A stretch of DNA of 64,000 nucleotides from Desulfobulbaceae bacterium BRH_c16a (GTDB lineage Bacteria > Desulfobacterota > Desulfobulbia > Desulfobulbales > Desulfocapsaceae), in NCBI GenBank assembly GCA_000961725.1, contig LADS01000039.1, positions 141,461 through 205,460 of the forward strand, read 5' to 3'. Both the position numbers and the translations under genes were made by a program. Positions 46,443 to 54,991 of this stretch are shown here, in pieces. The notes under the pieces are model-generated. The model saw only the letters and a program-made list of their open reading frames with translations, was not told the origin of the DNA and made no database searches. Each line of letters opens with the position of its first letter. Position 1 is the first letter of the stretch.

Positions 46443-47927
46443 ATGTCCTCTTGCACTAGTTTACCCGGCAGAAACATCCTGCTCCTGCTGTCGCTTGCCA
46501 TATTGCTCTTTTCCGCCGTCAACAGTTCAGCCAGGGAAACAATCGATCTCTATGTCGGCGAGATCAAGGTAATGAAGATCGGGCGGGTCGAGCGAGTCGC
46601 CATCGGCAATCCCGAGGTGGCCAGCAATTCGATCCTTCCGAACGGTCAGCTGATCCTGATGGGAGATGCCGCCGGTACAACCACGATGCATATCTGGCTT
46701 GACGAAGAAAAGGAGATGGAGTTTGACGTCCTTATCCGCGAGCACGAACATCAGGCAAATTTTCAGGAACTGAGTACCCTGCTTAAAGAGGTGCCGGGAG
46801 TTAATGCCATCCGCATCGGCGAATTGACCGTACTCAAGGGGCAGGTAGCTTCCACAGATGCCGATCAGCTAGCCAGGATTGTCAGCCAGTTCAAAGGGGT
46901 ACTCGACCTGGTTACCCCGAAAAGCCATCACGAGGAAATAAGGACCTTGCTTGCCTCAATTCCCGGCACGGAGATCCAGGTAGTCGGCAATCGCACGGTG
47001 ATCAGCGGGGAAGTGAGTAAGGAATATGTCAACCTGATTAAGATCGTCCAGGACAAGTACCCGGACCTGATGGATATGACCCGCACCCAGGAAGCCGTGG
47101 CCGGTAAGATGATCTATATGCAGGTGCGGATCATGGAGATGAAGAAAAAAGCCCAGGAAGAACTCGGCATCAACTGGGACCTGAGTAAACTGGCCGGACC
47201 GAGCTTCGAGTTCGGGGTTGAGCACTCGCGCAACGGGGCTACCATCCTCAACAGCAACCAGGCACCTCCCAATTCCCTTAAAAAGGCAGGTGTCAAGGAT
47301 TTGACCACGAGCGCAGGGTACTTCGGCATCGCCACCGGGGTGTCGAACATAATCAGCCTGCTCGAGATCAGAGGCGATACGGTGGTTCTGGCTGAGCCGA
47401 GACTCAGCACCCGATCCGGCGGTAAAGCCTCTTTTCTTGCCGGCGGCGAGGTCCCGATGCCGATCGTTTCCAGCCTTGGCCAGACTACTGTTGAATACAA
47501 GAGTTACGGCATCTCGCTCGATATCGAACCGATAGTCGACGATCGCGGAAATATCCTCGCCCATATCGAAACCGAGGTCAGCATGCCCGACGTGGCGGTC
47601 GCCTCTCTTGGGTTCCCCGGTTTCTTTACCCGCAGGACCAGTACCGACATCAGCATGCGGGCTCAGGAAACCTTGGTCATCGCCGGTTTGCTGAACGAGT
47701 CGGCACAAAAGAACTACAATAATGTCAAGTGGCTCAGCCAGATACCTATCCTCGGCCCCCTTTTTCGGAGCAAGGCTTTCATCAACGATACGTCGGAGCT
47801 GGTGATTTTAGTCACCCCCCAGGTCTACGATGCCTCTTCGGTTCCCAACCGGGAAGGGCTCGAGACGGCCGATGCGATGCAGCGGCATTATCACGAAATC
47901 ATTGGCGGCGGCGGTTTACTGGAATAG
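46443..47927 (+). CDS. cpaC: Outer-membrane secretin of the Tad pilus
   Basis: 494 residues. Signal sequence, then a BON-like region, then the secretin domain with VAGKMIYMQVRIMEM, GEVPMPIVSSLGQTTVEYKSYG and SQIPILGPLFRSKAF. This is the RcpA/CpaC secretin that forms the outer-membrane pore for Flp pili. Ten bases separate it from the FHA-CpaF gene. Confidence 0.92.
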   Translation: MSSCTSLPGRNILLLLSLAILLFSAVNSSARETIDLYVGEIKVMKIGRVERVAIGNPEVASNSILPNGQLILMGDAAGTTTMHIWLDEEKEMEFDVLIREHEHQANFQELSTLLKEVPGVNAIRIGELTVLKGQVASTDADQLARIVSQFKGVLDLVTPKSHHEEIRTLLASIPGTEIQVVGNRTVISGEVSKEYVNLIKIVQDKYPDLMDMTRTQEAVAGKMIYMQVRIMEMKKKAQEELGINWDLSKLAGPSFEFGVEHSRNGATILNSNQAPPNSLKKAGVKDLTTSAGYFGIATGVSNIISLLEIRGDTVVLAEPRLSTRSGGKASFLAGGEVPMPIVSSLGQTTVEYKSYGISLDIEPIVDDRGNILAHIETEVSMPDVAVASLGFPGFFTRRTSTDISMRAQETLVIAGLLNESAQKNYNNVKWLSQIPILGPLFRSKAFINDTSELVILVTPQVYDASSVPNREGLETADAMQRHYHEIIGGGGLLE

Positions 47928-47937
47928 GGAGAAAAGG

Positions 47938-49659
47938 ATGTTCGAGATCGTAGTTCAGGACAGCGGCGGCAAAGAGACAGGACGGTACAGTTGCCCCGGC
48001 GGCAGTTGCACGGCAGGCCGCTCATCGAAGAACATGGTGATCCTCAATGGCTGGCGAATCGCTTCCAGCCATGCCCGTTTCGACCAGGACGGCACCGGCG
48101 TCTTCGTCACCGACATCAGCGGCGGCGGGGGTCTGCAGGTCAATGGCCGGTCGGTCGCCAACTACGGCCCGCTTACCGGCAGCGACGTCGTCAGCCTCAG
48201 CAGTTATCGACTGCGGGTTGTGGTTGATGCTCCGCATATTCAGCAACCTCCTCCAGTGCAGGAGGAAATTTCCGAGGACAATCCTGCGGCGGCAATAGAA
48301 TCGCGCCGCATGACAACCGAGGATGCAGGGGACGACCGGAAAGGCACCTACGGGGTGAGGACCAGAACGGCAGGCGAGGCAGTCGATGTCGGCGAACGCT
48401 TCCGTTTCCACACCCTTGTCCACCGTAAGCTCATGCAGGCCATGGACCTTCGGCGCACCGACGTCGAATCCATGGATGTTGTTCAACTGACGACTACCGT
48501 GAGGGGCCTGATCGGCGAGATTATCGCCGAACTCGACAAGGAATTGCCGCCCGGTCTCGACCGGCTCCGTCTCGGCAAAGAAGTGCTCGACGAGGCGGTC
48601 GGCCTGGGTCCCCTCGAGGATTTTCTGGCAGATGAGGAGGTGACCGAAATCATGGTCAACCGCTACAACGATATCTATATCGAACGTCACGGCAGGCTTG
48701 AACAGAGCCCGGTCACCTTCAGCAGCGACGACGCGGTACGTTCGGTGATCGAAAGGATCGTCTCGCCGCTCGGCCGCCGCATCGACGAGAGTTCGCCGAT
48801 GGTCGACGGGCGCCTTCCCGACGGCTCCCGCGTCAACGCCGTGATCCCGCCGCTGGCGATTAAAGGCCCCTGCCTGACCATCCGCAAATTCTCACGCAAA
48901 CAGCTGACCACCGACGACCTGATGGCCTTTAGCGCGATGGACACGAAAATGGTGAGCTTTCTCGATACGGCTGTCCACAACCGCAAGAACATTATCATTT
49001 CCGGCGGCACCGGCAGCGGCAAAACTACCTTTCTCAACGTGCTGTCGAACTTCATACCGCACAACGAAAGGATAATCACCGTCGAGGATTCCGCCGAGCT
49101 GAGACTCGGCCAACCGCACGTGGTCAGTCTCGAAGGTCGTCCGGCGAATATGGAGGGAGCAGGGGAGGTGTCGATACGCGATCTGGTTCGCAACTGCCTG
49201 CGGATGAGGCCGGACCGAATCGTCGTCGGTGAGTGCCGCGGCGGCGAGGCACTGGACATGCTCCAGGCTATGAACACCGGCCATGACGGCTCGTTGACCA
49301 CTGTCCACGCCAACAGCCCCCGCGACCTGATAAGCCGGCTCGAGGTTATGGTTATGATGGCCGGCATGGACCTGCCGGAGCGGGCCATCAGGGAACAGAT
49401 CGTCTCGGCGGTCAACGTGATAGTCCAACTTTCCCGCTTCTCGGACGGCTCGCGCAAGGTTACCCACATCAGTGAAATCACCGGTCTGGAAGGCGAAATT
49501 GTGCAGATGCAGGAAATTTTCAGCTACAATCAGCACGGACTCGACGGTGACGGCAAGGTGGTCGGAGAATTCGTCGCCACCGGCCGGGTACCGGAATTTT
49601 ACGAAGGCCTCAAGCAACAGGGGCTGCAGGTCGACATGAGCATCTTCACGAACCCATGA
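47938..49659 (+). CDS. cpaF: FHA-domain CpaF/TadA pilus ATPase
   Basis: 573 residues. Residues 1-100 form an FHA domain (GRSSKNMVILNGWRIASSHARF), then a linker, then the CpaF type II/IV secretion ATPase with Walker A GGTGSGKTTFLNVLS at about 356 and the Asp/His boxes VEDSAELRLGQPHVVSLEGRP and GECRGGEALDMLQAMNTGHDGS. It powers Flp pilus assembly. The FHA domain would bind a phosphothreonine protein. ATG at 47938 after AGGGAGAAAAGG; ATGA overlap with tadB. Confidence 0.93.
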   Translation: MFEIVVQDSGGKETGRYSCPGGSCTAGRSSKNMVILNGWRIASSHARFDQDGTGVFVTDISGGGGLQVNGRSVANYGPLTGSDVVSLSSYRLRVVVDAPHIQQPPPVQEEISEDNPAAAIESRRMTTEDAGDDRKGTYGVRTRTAGEAVDVGERFRFHTLVHRKLMQAMDLRRTDVESMDVVQLTTTVRGLIGEIIAELDKELPPGLDRLRLGKEVLDEAVGLGPLEDFLADEEVTEIMVNRYNDIYIERHGRLEQSPVTFSSDDAVRSVIERIVSPLGRRIDESSPMVDGRLPDGSRVNAVIPPLAIKGPCLTIRKFSRKQLTTDDLMAFSAMDTKMVSFLDTAVHNRKNIIISGGTGSGKTTFLNVLSNFIPHNERIITVEDSAELRLGQPHVVSLEGRPANMEGAGEVSIRDLVRNCLRMRPDRIVVGECRGGEALDMLQAMNTGHDGSLTTVHANSPRDLISRLEVMVMMAGMDLPERAIREQIVSAVNVIVQLSRFSDGSRKVTHISEITGLEGEIVQMQEIFSYNQHGLDGDGKVVGEFVATGRVPEFYEGLKQQGLQVDMSIFTNP

Positions 49660-50507
49660 TCAGCGAATTCATCATTATAGGACTTGCGGCAATCAGCGGC
49701 GGCCTGTTTGCCTGGCTGCTGTTGCAGCACCTGTCGACGCGAGTCGTCGATTACCGGAAGAACCTGGCTGTCGTTACAGAGAGCCGCTTTGCCGAGATGT
49801 TCGTTTTCGTCGACGTAAGCCGCTGGCTGAACCTCTACTTCGCTTTGATACTGTTTCTGCCCCTGACCGTGTGGATACTGACGCGGGAGTTGTGGCTCGG
49901 CGTAATTACTCTCGGATTAGCCATCGCCGCCCCTTACACGCTGCTCTCGGTTTTCTACAAGCGCAGGCTGCAGACTATTGAAAAACAGCTGCCGGATGCA
50001 ATGATCATGCTCTCCGCTTCGATGCGGGCCGGGGCCAGTTTTACCACCGCCCTCGACTCCCTGATCCAGGAGAGCTCTCCACCCCTCTCCCAGGAATTCA
50101 GCCTGCTGCTTCGGGAAATCCGGCTTGGTGTCGATATGGATACCGCCTTGAACCATATTGAGCAGCGGATTCCCCTTGAGGACTTTCGCCTTCTGCTGTC
50201 CGCCGTCCGCATCTCCCGTGAAGTGGGCGGCAATCTTGCAGAAAACATGGATAAACTCGCCGCAACCCTGCGCAGTAAACTGGTCATGGAAGGAAAGGTC
50301 CGCAGCCTCACCGCTCAGGGGCGACTACAGGGTGTCGTCATGAGCCTGCTGCCGATGGTCCTCGTCGTCATCCTGATGAAGCTCGAACCGACAGCCATGG
50401 GCATGCTCTTCACCACCAGAATCGGCTGGGCAGTTCTGGCCTTGATCCTGGTCATGCAGGTTCTGGGTTTTCTGGTCATCCGTAAAATTACCGAGATTGA
50501 CATATGA
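49656..50507 (+). CDS. tadB: TadB inner-membrane pilus platform protein
   Basis: 283 residues with three membrane segments, and the GSPII-F-type helices LPDAMIMLSASMRAGASFTTAL and ISREVGGNLAENMDKLAATLR. Partner of TadC in the inner-membrane platform. ATGA overlaps on both ends. Confidence 0.92.
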   Translation: MISEFIIIGLAAISGGLFAWLLLQHLSTRVVDYRKNLAVVTESRFAEMFVFVDVSRWLNLYFALILFLPLTVWILTRELWLGVITLGLAIAAPYTLLSVFYKRRLQTIEKQLPDAMIMLSASMRAGASFTTALDSLIQESSPPLSQEFSLLLREIRLGVDMDTALNHIEQRIPLEDFRLLLSAVRISREVGGNLAENMDKLAATLRSKLVMEGKVRSLTAQGRLQGVVMSLLPMVLVVILMKLEPTAMGMLFTTRIGWAVLALILVMQVLGFLVIRKITEIDI

Positions 50508-51376
50508 CGCCGATTCTCATCTCCGCTTGTGCCGGACTTTCCGTTCTTTTCCTGGTTCTCTGGCTGAACCGGCTCTTAATCCTCGTTCCCGGGGAGGACC
50601 GGGAGTTTAAAGATCCCCTGCCCTGGCTCCTGTGGTTCATCTGGCCGCTGGTCAGGGTCATCGCCTACCATGTCTGCGCTCTGCTGCCATTTTCCTATCT
50701 GGGCCGCGTCGAGGTGCGGTTGCGGCGGCACGGGGTGGCGTATCTGATGATCGCCGAGGAGTTCATCGCCCTGCGAATTGTGGCGTCCTTCTCTATCCTG
50801 GTCATCGGCTATATCTTGCTGACGATGATCCATGAGTGGAATCCGGCATTCTTCGCCATCCTCCCGCTTCTCGGGTATTTTTACCCGGATATCTGGCTGC
50901 GCGATATCAGGAAACGGCAGGTTGACGGGGTGCTGCGGACCCTGCCCTCCTACCTTGATTTCATTTCAATGGCGGTCGAGGCCGGACTCAATTTTTCCGG
51001 CGCCCTGGAGCTTGCAAGGAAGAAGGCCCCGGCCGGCCCTCTAGCCAATGAGTTCGGCGTGGTCCAGCGCGATCTCCGCGCTGGCGTCAGCCGGGCCAAT
51101 GCCCTGAAGAGACTGGCGGAACGAATAAATATCCAGGAGATGACCAGCTTTGTCAACTCGGTGATCCAGGCTGAAAAAATGGGTTCAAGTCTCGCCCAGG
51201 TCTTGAAAATCCAGGCAGAACAGCGACGCACCGAGCGCTTTCAGCGGGCCGAGAAGAAGGCCATGGAGGCGCCGGTCAAGCTGATCGGACCCCTCATCCT
51301 CTTCGTTTTCCCCACTACCTTCATCGTCCTGGCCTTTCCGATCGTCATGAAATTCATGCAGGAGGGACTGCTGTGA
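50504..51376 (+). CDS. tadC: TadC inner-membrane pilus platform protein
   Basis: 290 residues, the second platform protein: LPSYLDFISMAVEAGLNFSGALELA, IQAEKMGSSLAQVLKIQAEQRR and terminal membrane segments. Overlaps tadB and the DUF192 gene by four bases each. Confidence 0.92.
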   Translation: MTPILISACAGLSVLFLVLWLNRLLILVPGEDREFKDPLPWLLWFIWPLVRVIAYHVCALLPFSYLGRVEVRLRRHGVAYLMIAEEFIALRIVASFSILVIGYILLTMIHEWNPAFFAILPLLGYFYPDIWLRDIRKRQVDGVLRTLPSYLDFISMAVEAGLNFSGALELARKKAPAGPLANEFGVVQRDLRAGVSRANALKRLAERINIQEMTSFVNSVIQAEKMGSSLAQVLKIQAEQRRTERFQRAEKKAMEAPVKLIGPLILFVFPTTFIVLAFPIVMKFMQEGLL

Positions 51377-51726
51377 CCGCAGGGCAGTTGCAGTTGGCAC
51401 GGTCCGGAAGACTGGTCCTTCCCAAGGTCATGCGCGCCGACAGTTTTATCGAGCGGGCCAGGGGGCTCCTGGGCAGACCCTCGCCGACAGAAGGCGAAGG
51501 AATGCTCTTTCCCGGCTGCCGTTCTATCCATACCATCGGTATGAGGTATGATATCGATCTGGTCTTTCTTGACAGACAAGGAGGGGTCGTAGGTCTGCAT
51601 CCCGCCCTGAAACCCTATCGCCTGATCCTCTGCCGAAAAGCGGCGGCAGCCCTCGAAATCGCCTGCGGCGAGATCGAGCATTTCGGACTGAGATTGGGCG
51701 ACCAACTGCTATGGCAACAGCAATGA
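51373..51726 (+). CDS. DUF192-family protein
   Basis: 117 residues of the small beta-barrel DUF192 fold: RARGLLGRPSPTEGEGMLFP and SIHTIGMRYDIDLVFLD, with the shared GLxxRxxL-like and IHTxxMxxxID core. No signal peptide. GTG start overlapping tadC (GTGA), and ATGA with the TPR gene. Its role in pilus assembly is unknown; location is the only evidence. Confidence 0.85.
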   Translation: MTAGQLQLARSGRLVLPKVMRADSFIERARGLLGRPSPTEGEGMLFPGCRSIHTIGMRYDIDLVFLDRQGGVVGLHPALKPYRLILCRKAAAALEIACGEIEHFGLRLGDQLLWQQQ

Positions 51727-52160
51727 AACGTATTTCCCTTCTTTTTGCAGTTTTTCTCCTCTCGTCATGCGCGATGAAGATGGAACCGACTGCCGACCTG
51801 GCAGAGGTACAGCAGTTGTATGCTCAGGGTGACTATCAGGCGGCGGTTCAGGGCTATGAAAGGCTCGTCAGGATCCTGCCTAAGAACGCCGAACTCTGGT
51901 TTCGACTGGCCAACGGCTATGTCAGGGCCGGTCAGCCGGACGCGGCGGTCACGGCCTATCGCAATGCCCTGTTGCGTAATCCTGAACTCGGGATCGCCTG
52001 GCACAACCTGGCCGAGACTCATCTGCAGATGGCCCTGCAGGCCTACCTTGAGGGCCGCAAATACATCACCAGGGATGACCCCTCCTTCAGCAGCATAAAA
52101 GCGAAACAGGATAAGCTCCTGGAACTTATGGGAACAAAAGAAGATGGCGGCGGCAGCTAG
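51723..52160 (+). CDS. TPR lipoprotein (TadD-like)
   Basis: 145 residues. Lipobox LLSSC at Cys16, then a TPR array (AQGDYQAAVQGYERLVRILPKNAELWFRLANGYVRAGQ). TadD-type lipoproteins help place the Tad secretin. Its stop overlaps the next gene's start by 17 bases. Confidence 0.85.
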   Translation: MKRISLLFAVFLLSSCAMKMEPTADLAEVQQLYAQGDYQAAVQGYERLVRILPKNAELWFRLANGYVRAGQPDAAVTAYRNALLRNPELGIAWHNLAETHLQMALQAYLEGRKYITRDDPSFSSIKAKQDKLLELMGTKEDGGGS

Positions 52161-52866
52161 ATTGAGAGTTGGAATATCCCGGCGGCAAGGGCCGCAGTCT
52201 GAACGGGGACAGGCAATGGTCGAGTTTCTGGTGATTCTGCCGGCGATGCTGATGCTGATCTTCGGCGCCATCCAGTTCGCCCTGATCTTTCACGCTAAGA
52301 TTACCCTCAATTACGCAGCATTCGAGGCAGCCAGGGCCGGCAGTCTCGGCCATGCCGACTTTAAAGAGGTCAGAGAGGGTTTTGCCCGGGGGCTTGCCCC
52401 CCTGTACAGCTACGCCGGAGAGGACAAAGATCAGGTTGCCGCCTTCCAGGTCGCCAGAAAAAAAGTCCTCGACCTGGTCGACGCCAAGGTCATGGTACGC
52501 ATCGAACGGCTCAGCCCGTCGAAGACAGCTTTCAGCCAATATGTAAACCAAGGCGAGATCCCCAACGACAGCCTGCTCTTTCGCAGTTCCGCCTTCAAAC
52601 CAGGGAAACCGGGTCCCCTTATGTCAATCCAGGACGCGAACCTGCTCCATCTCAGAATCACCTACTGGTATCCTCTCTATGTCCCCTTGATTAACACGAT
52701 GATAGCCTCTTTCATCTGCAATAAAGACGAAACCGATCGTTGGGATAAAAATTCGCCTTGCGGTACAGGCGCACCGCATATCCCCCTTACTGCGGTGGCG
52801 GCCATCCGCATGCAGACGCCGGCCCGGGAGTCGGTGGGATATTTTGAGTCATTGCCGGGGAGTTGA
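52144..52866 (+). CDS. TadE-family pseudopilin
   Basis: 240 residues. RGQAMVEFLVILPAMLMLIFGAIQFALIFHAKITLNYAAFEAARAG is the complete TadE motif with Glu and one membrane segment. A large extracytoplasmic domain with three cysteines follows. It closes the Tad locus, convergent with lptC. Confidence 0.9.
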   Translation: MAAAARLRVGISRRQGPQSERGQAMVEFLVILPAMLMLIFGAIQFALIFHAKITLNYAAFEAARAGSLGHADFKEVREGFARGLAPLYSYAGEDKDQVAAFQVARKKVLDLVDAKVMVRIERLSPSKTAFSQYVNQGEIPNDSLLFRSSAFKPGKPGPLMSIQDANLLHLRITYWYPLYVPLINTMIASFICNKDETDRWDKNSPCGTGAPHIPLTAVAAIRMQTPARESVGYFESLPGS

Positions 52867-52928
52867 TCGCGAACTCGAGGATTGCCGGGAGTCTCCGGAT
52901 GGATCGAACCGTTGAGGAGCCGCAACAA

Positions 52929-53510
52929 TCAAGGTTCGGCAAAACCTTTTATGGTGGTTTTCACTCCGTTGCCGATGACATACTGGCCGGTTTTGATATC
53001 GTAATCGAGACTGCCCCCGTCGATTTCAGCATCCTCACTTTTCAGGAGAGTTTTTCCGGGGCAGTTGATGGTGCGTTCTTCACTGTTGTAATGGAGCAGA
53101 TCCGTATAGAGTTCCTGTTTATCCTGGGTCTTATCGATGATCACATCGCCGCGGAGAGTCAGGGTCTTAGTGACGATATTATACTTGCCGATTTTGGCGA
53201 GAATACGGGTAATATTGCCGTCGTCGTCGAAAATGTCGGCGTCGACGTGTTCCATTATCAGGATATCATTGTCGTTATTGTCGGTATGCGCCTGTTCGGC
53301 ACGGATCAGGGCGGTTTTTTTGCCATCCTGGTTTTGCAGGATCTTCACCGTCTCCATGGTGAAGTTATGGGTATCTGTCGGTGGCTTGTTCAGGTCCGGA
53401 TCGAATCCGCCGCGGGGGGTGAGGAAGTCGCCAAGCGGCGGACTCCACAGCGGGAAGGTAACGATGAACAGCAGCGGGACAAGCCAGATTGTATTGCGGT
53501 GAAATCTCAT
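52929..53510 (-). CDS. lptC: LPS export protein LptC
   Basis: 193 residues. One N-terminal membrane anchor (WLVPLLFIVTFPLW), then the periplasmic LptC/LptA-like beta-jellyroll (AKIGKYNIVTKTLTLRGDVIID, LKSEDAEIDGGSLDYDIKTG). It bridges the LPS ABC transporter and LptA. Overlaps kdsC by four bases (ATGA). lptA and lptB, normally next, are absent; the gene ends facing the Tad locus. Confidence 0.9.
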   Translation of the reverse strand: MRFHRNTIWLVPLLFIVTFPLWSPPLGDFLTPRGGFDPDLNKPPTDTHNFTMETVKILQNQDGKKTALIRAEQAHTDNNDNDILIMEHVDADIFDDDGNITRILAKIGKYNIVTKTLTLRGDVIIDKTQDKQELYTDLLHYNSEERTINCPGKTLLKSEDAEIDGGSLDYDIKTGQYVIGNGVKTTIKGFAEP

Positions 53511-54145
53511 CGGGTCCGGTATTTCTGGAGCAGTTCAGTCATCAGGTTCTTTGCTTCGAGGATGAGATCGCAGGCATCGCGCACGGCCCCTGCACCACCC
53601 GCCCGTTCGGTGACAAAATGGGCGGTCTCTTTCACTTCCCGCACGCCATTGGCCGGGGCGATGGCAAGCCCCACCTGCTGGAGCAGCACCAGATCAAGCC
53701 AGTCGTCTCCCATATAGGCTACTTCAAAAGGTTTGAGTCCGGAGGCTTTCAGGATTTCTTTCAGCGCCTCCTGTTTGTTCCTCATTCCCTGATAGATAAA
53801 TCGCATTTTCAGTTCGCCGGCTCTTCTCGCGACCACTTCGGACTTCCTGGCGGTTATAACGCCGACATCGACACCGCCTTCCTGCAGGAGCCGGATCCCA
53901 AAACCATCCTGGGTGTTGAAGGACTTGCTTTCCTCGGCACTGCCGCTGTAGATGAGGTCGCCGTTGGTCAGTACCCCGTCGACGTCAAGTAAAAGAAGAC
54001 GGATTTCTCTGGCTTTGGCGAGAACACGCTGGCGTTCGGGGTCATTCCGGGGAGCACTCCGTTCTCTGGCTATGGTCCGATATCCCTCCATTACTTCACA
54101 ATCCGAAGGGTATTCAGGTGGAGACGGTAAGCATTGATCGGCCAT
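53507..54145 (-). CDS. kdsC: 3-deoxy-D-manno-octulosonate 8-phosphate phosphatase
   Basis: 212 residues of the HAD C0 family: LLLLDVDGVLTNG with the nucleophile Asp, ITARKSEVV and YMGDDWLDLVLL. It removes the phosphate from Kdo-8-P. I take the ATG at 54145 immediately after the kdsA stop; an upstream in-frame reading through kdsA is not coding. Overlaps lptC. Confidence 0.93.
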   Translation of the reverse strand: MADQCLPSPPEYPSDCEVMEGYRTIARERSAPRNDPERQRVLAKAREIRLLLLDVDGVLTNGDLIYSGSAEESKSFNTQDGFGIRLLQEGGVDVGVITARKSEVVARRAGELKMRFIYQGMRNKQEALKEILKASGLKPFEVAYMGDDWLDLVLLQQVGLAIAPANGVREVKETAHFVTERAGGAGAVRDACDLILEAKNLMTELLQKYRTR

Positions 54146-54147
54146 GG

Positions 54148-54984
54148 TCAGCTGACCGCTTCGCGAATCCGAAGAATTTGCCGTAAAAGCTCTTCTATCT
54201 GGTCGAGGGGAATGGAATTCGGTCCGTCGCAGAGGGCTTTTTCCGGGTTGGGGTGGATTTCCATGAACAGTCCGTCGATGCCGACCGCGACTGCGGCCCT
54301 GGCGAGCGGCGCAATGAATTCCCGCTGTCCGCCGGAAGAACCGCCGGCCCCGCCGGGCAACTGGACGGAGTGGGTGGCATCGAAGATCACCGGGCAGCCG
54401 AGAGACCGCATGATCGGCAAGGAGCGCATATCGACCACCAGATTGTTGTAGCCAAAACTTGCTCCCCGCTCGACGAGCATGATTTTCCTGCCGCCGACGC
54501 CCCTGATTTTCGCCACGGCGTTTTTCATGTCCCAGGGCGAGACAAACTGACCCTTTTTGACATTCACCGGTTTTCCGGTTTCGGCGGCGGCGGTGAGCAG
54601 ATCGGTCTGCCGGCAAAGAAATGCAGGGATTTGGATGATATCGAGGACTTCCGCGGCAGCTTCAACCTGGCTCACGTCGTGGATATCGGAAACAACCGGC
54701 ACCTGCAGTTCCCGGCGGATTTTGCCGAGTACGGCCAGCCCTTCGGTCAGACCGGGCCCGCGGTAAGAGTCAAGCGAGGTGCGGTTGGCCTTGTCGAACG
54801 AGGCCTTGAAAACATAGCTGATGCCAAGCCGGGCGCAGATTTCCTGCATGGTTCCGGCAACCGTCCGGGCCAGTTCTTCCGACTCGAGTGCGCATGGACC
54901 GCCGATAAGAAGCAGGGGCTGTCCGGAGCCGACGACCATCGGCGGACCGGACGGGGTATCGATGGTAACGGAAATCTCCATCAT
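54148..54984 (-). CDS. kdsA: 3-deoxy-8-phosphooctulonate synthase
   Basis: 278 residues, full length. [44 protein letters not shown] and [12 protein letters not shown] make up the KdsA active site. Makes Kdo-8-P from arabinose-5-P and PEP. Starts seven bases after pyrG stop. Confidence 0.96.
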   Translation of the reverse strand: MMEISVTIDTPSGPPMVVGSGQPLLLIGGPCALESEELARTVAGTMQEICARLGISYVFKASFDKANRTSLDSYRGPGLTEGLAVLGKIRRELQVPVVSDIHDVSQVEAAAEVLDIIQIPAFLCRQTDLLTAAAETGKPVNVKKGQFVSPWDMKNAVAKIRGVGGRKIMLVERGASFGYNNLVVDMRSLPIMRSLGCPVIFDATHSVQLPGGAGGSSGGQREFIAPLARAAVAVGIDGLFMEIHPNPEKALCDGPNSIPLDQIEELLRQILRIREAVS

Positions 54985-54991
54985 GACCGTC

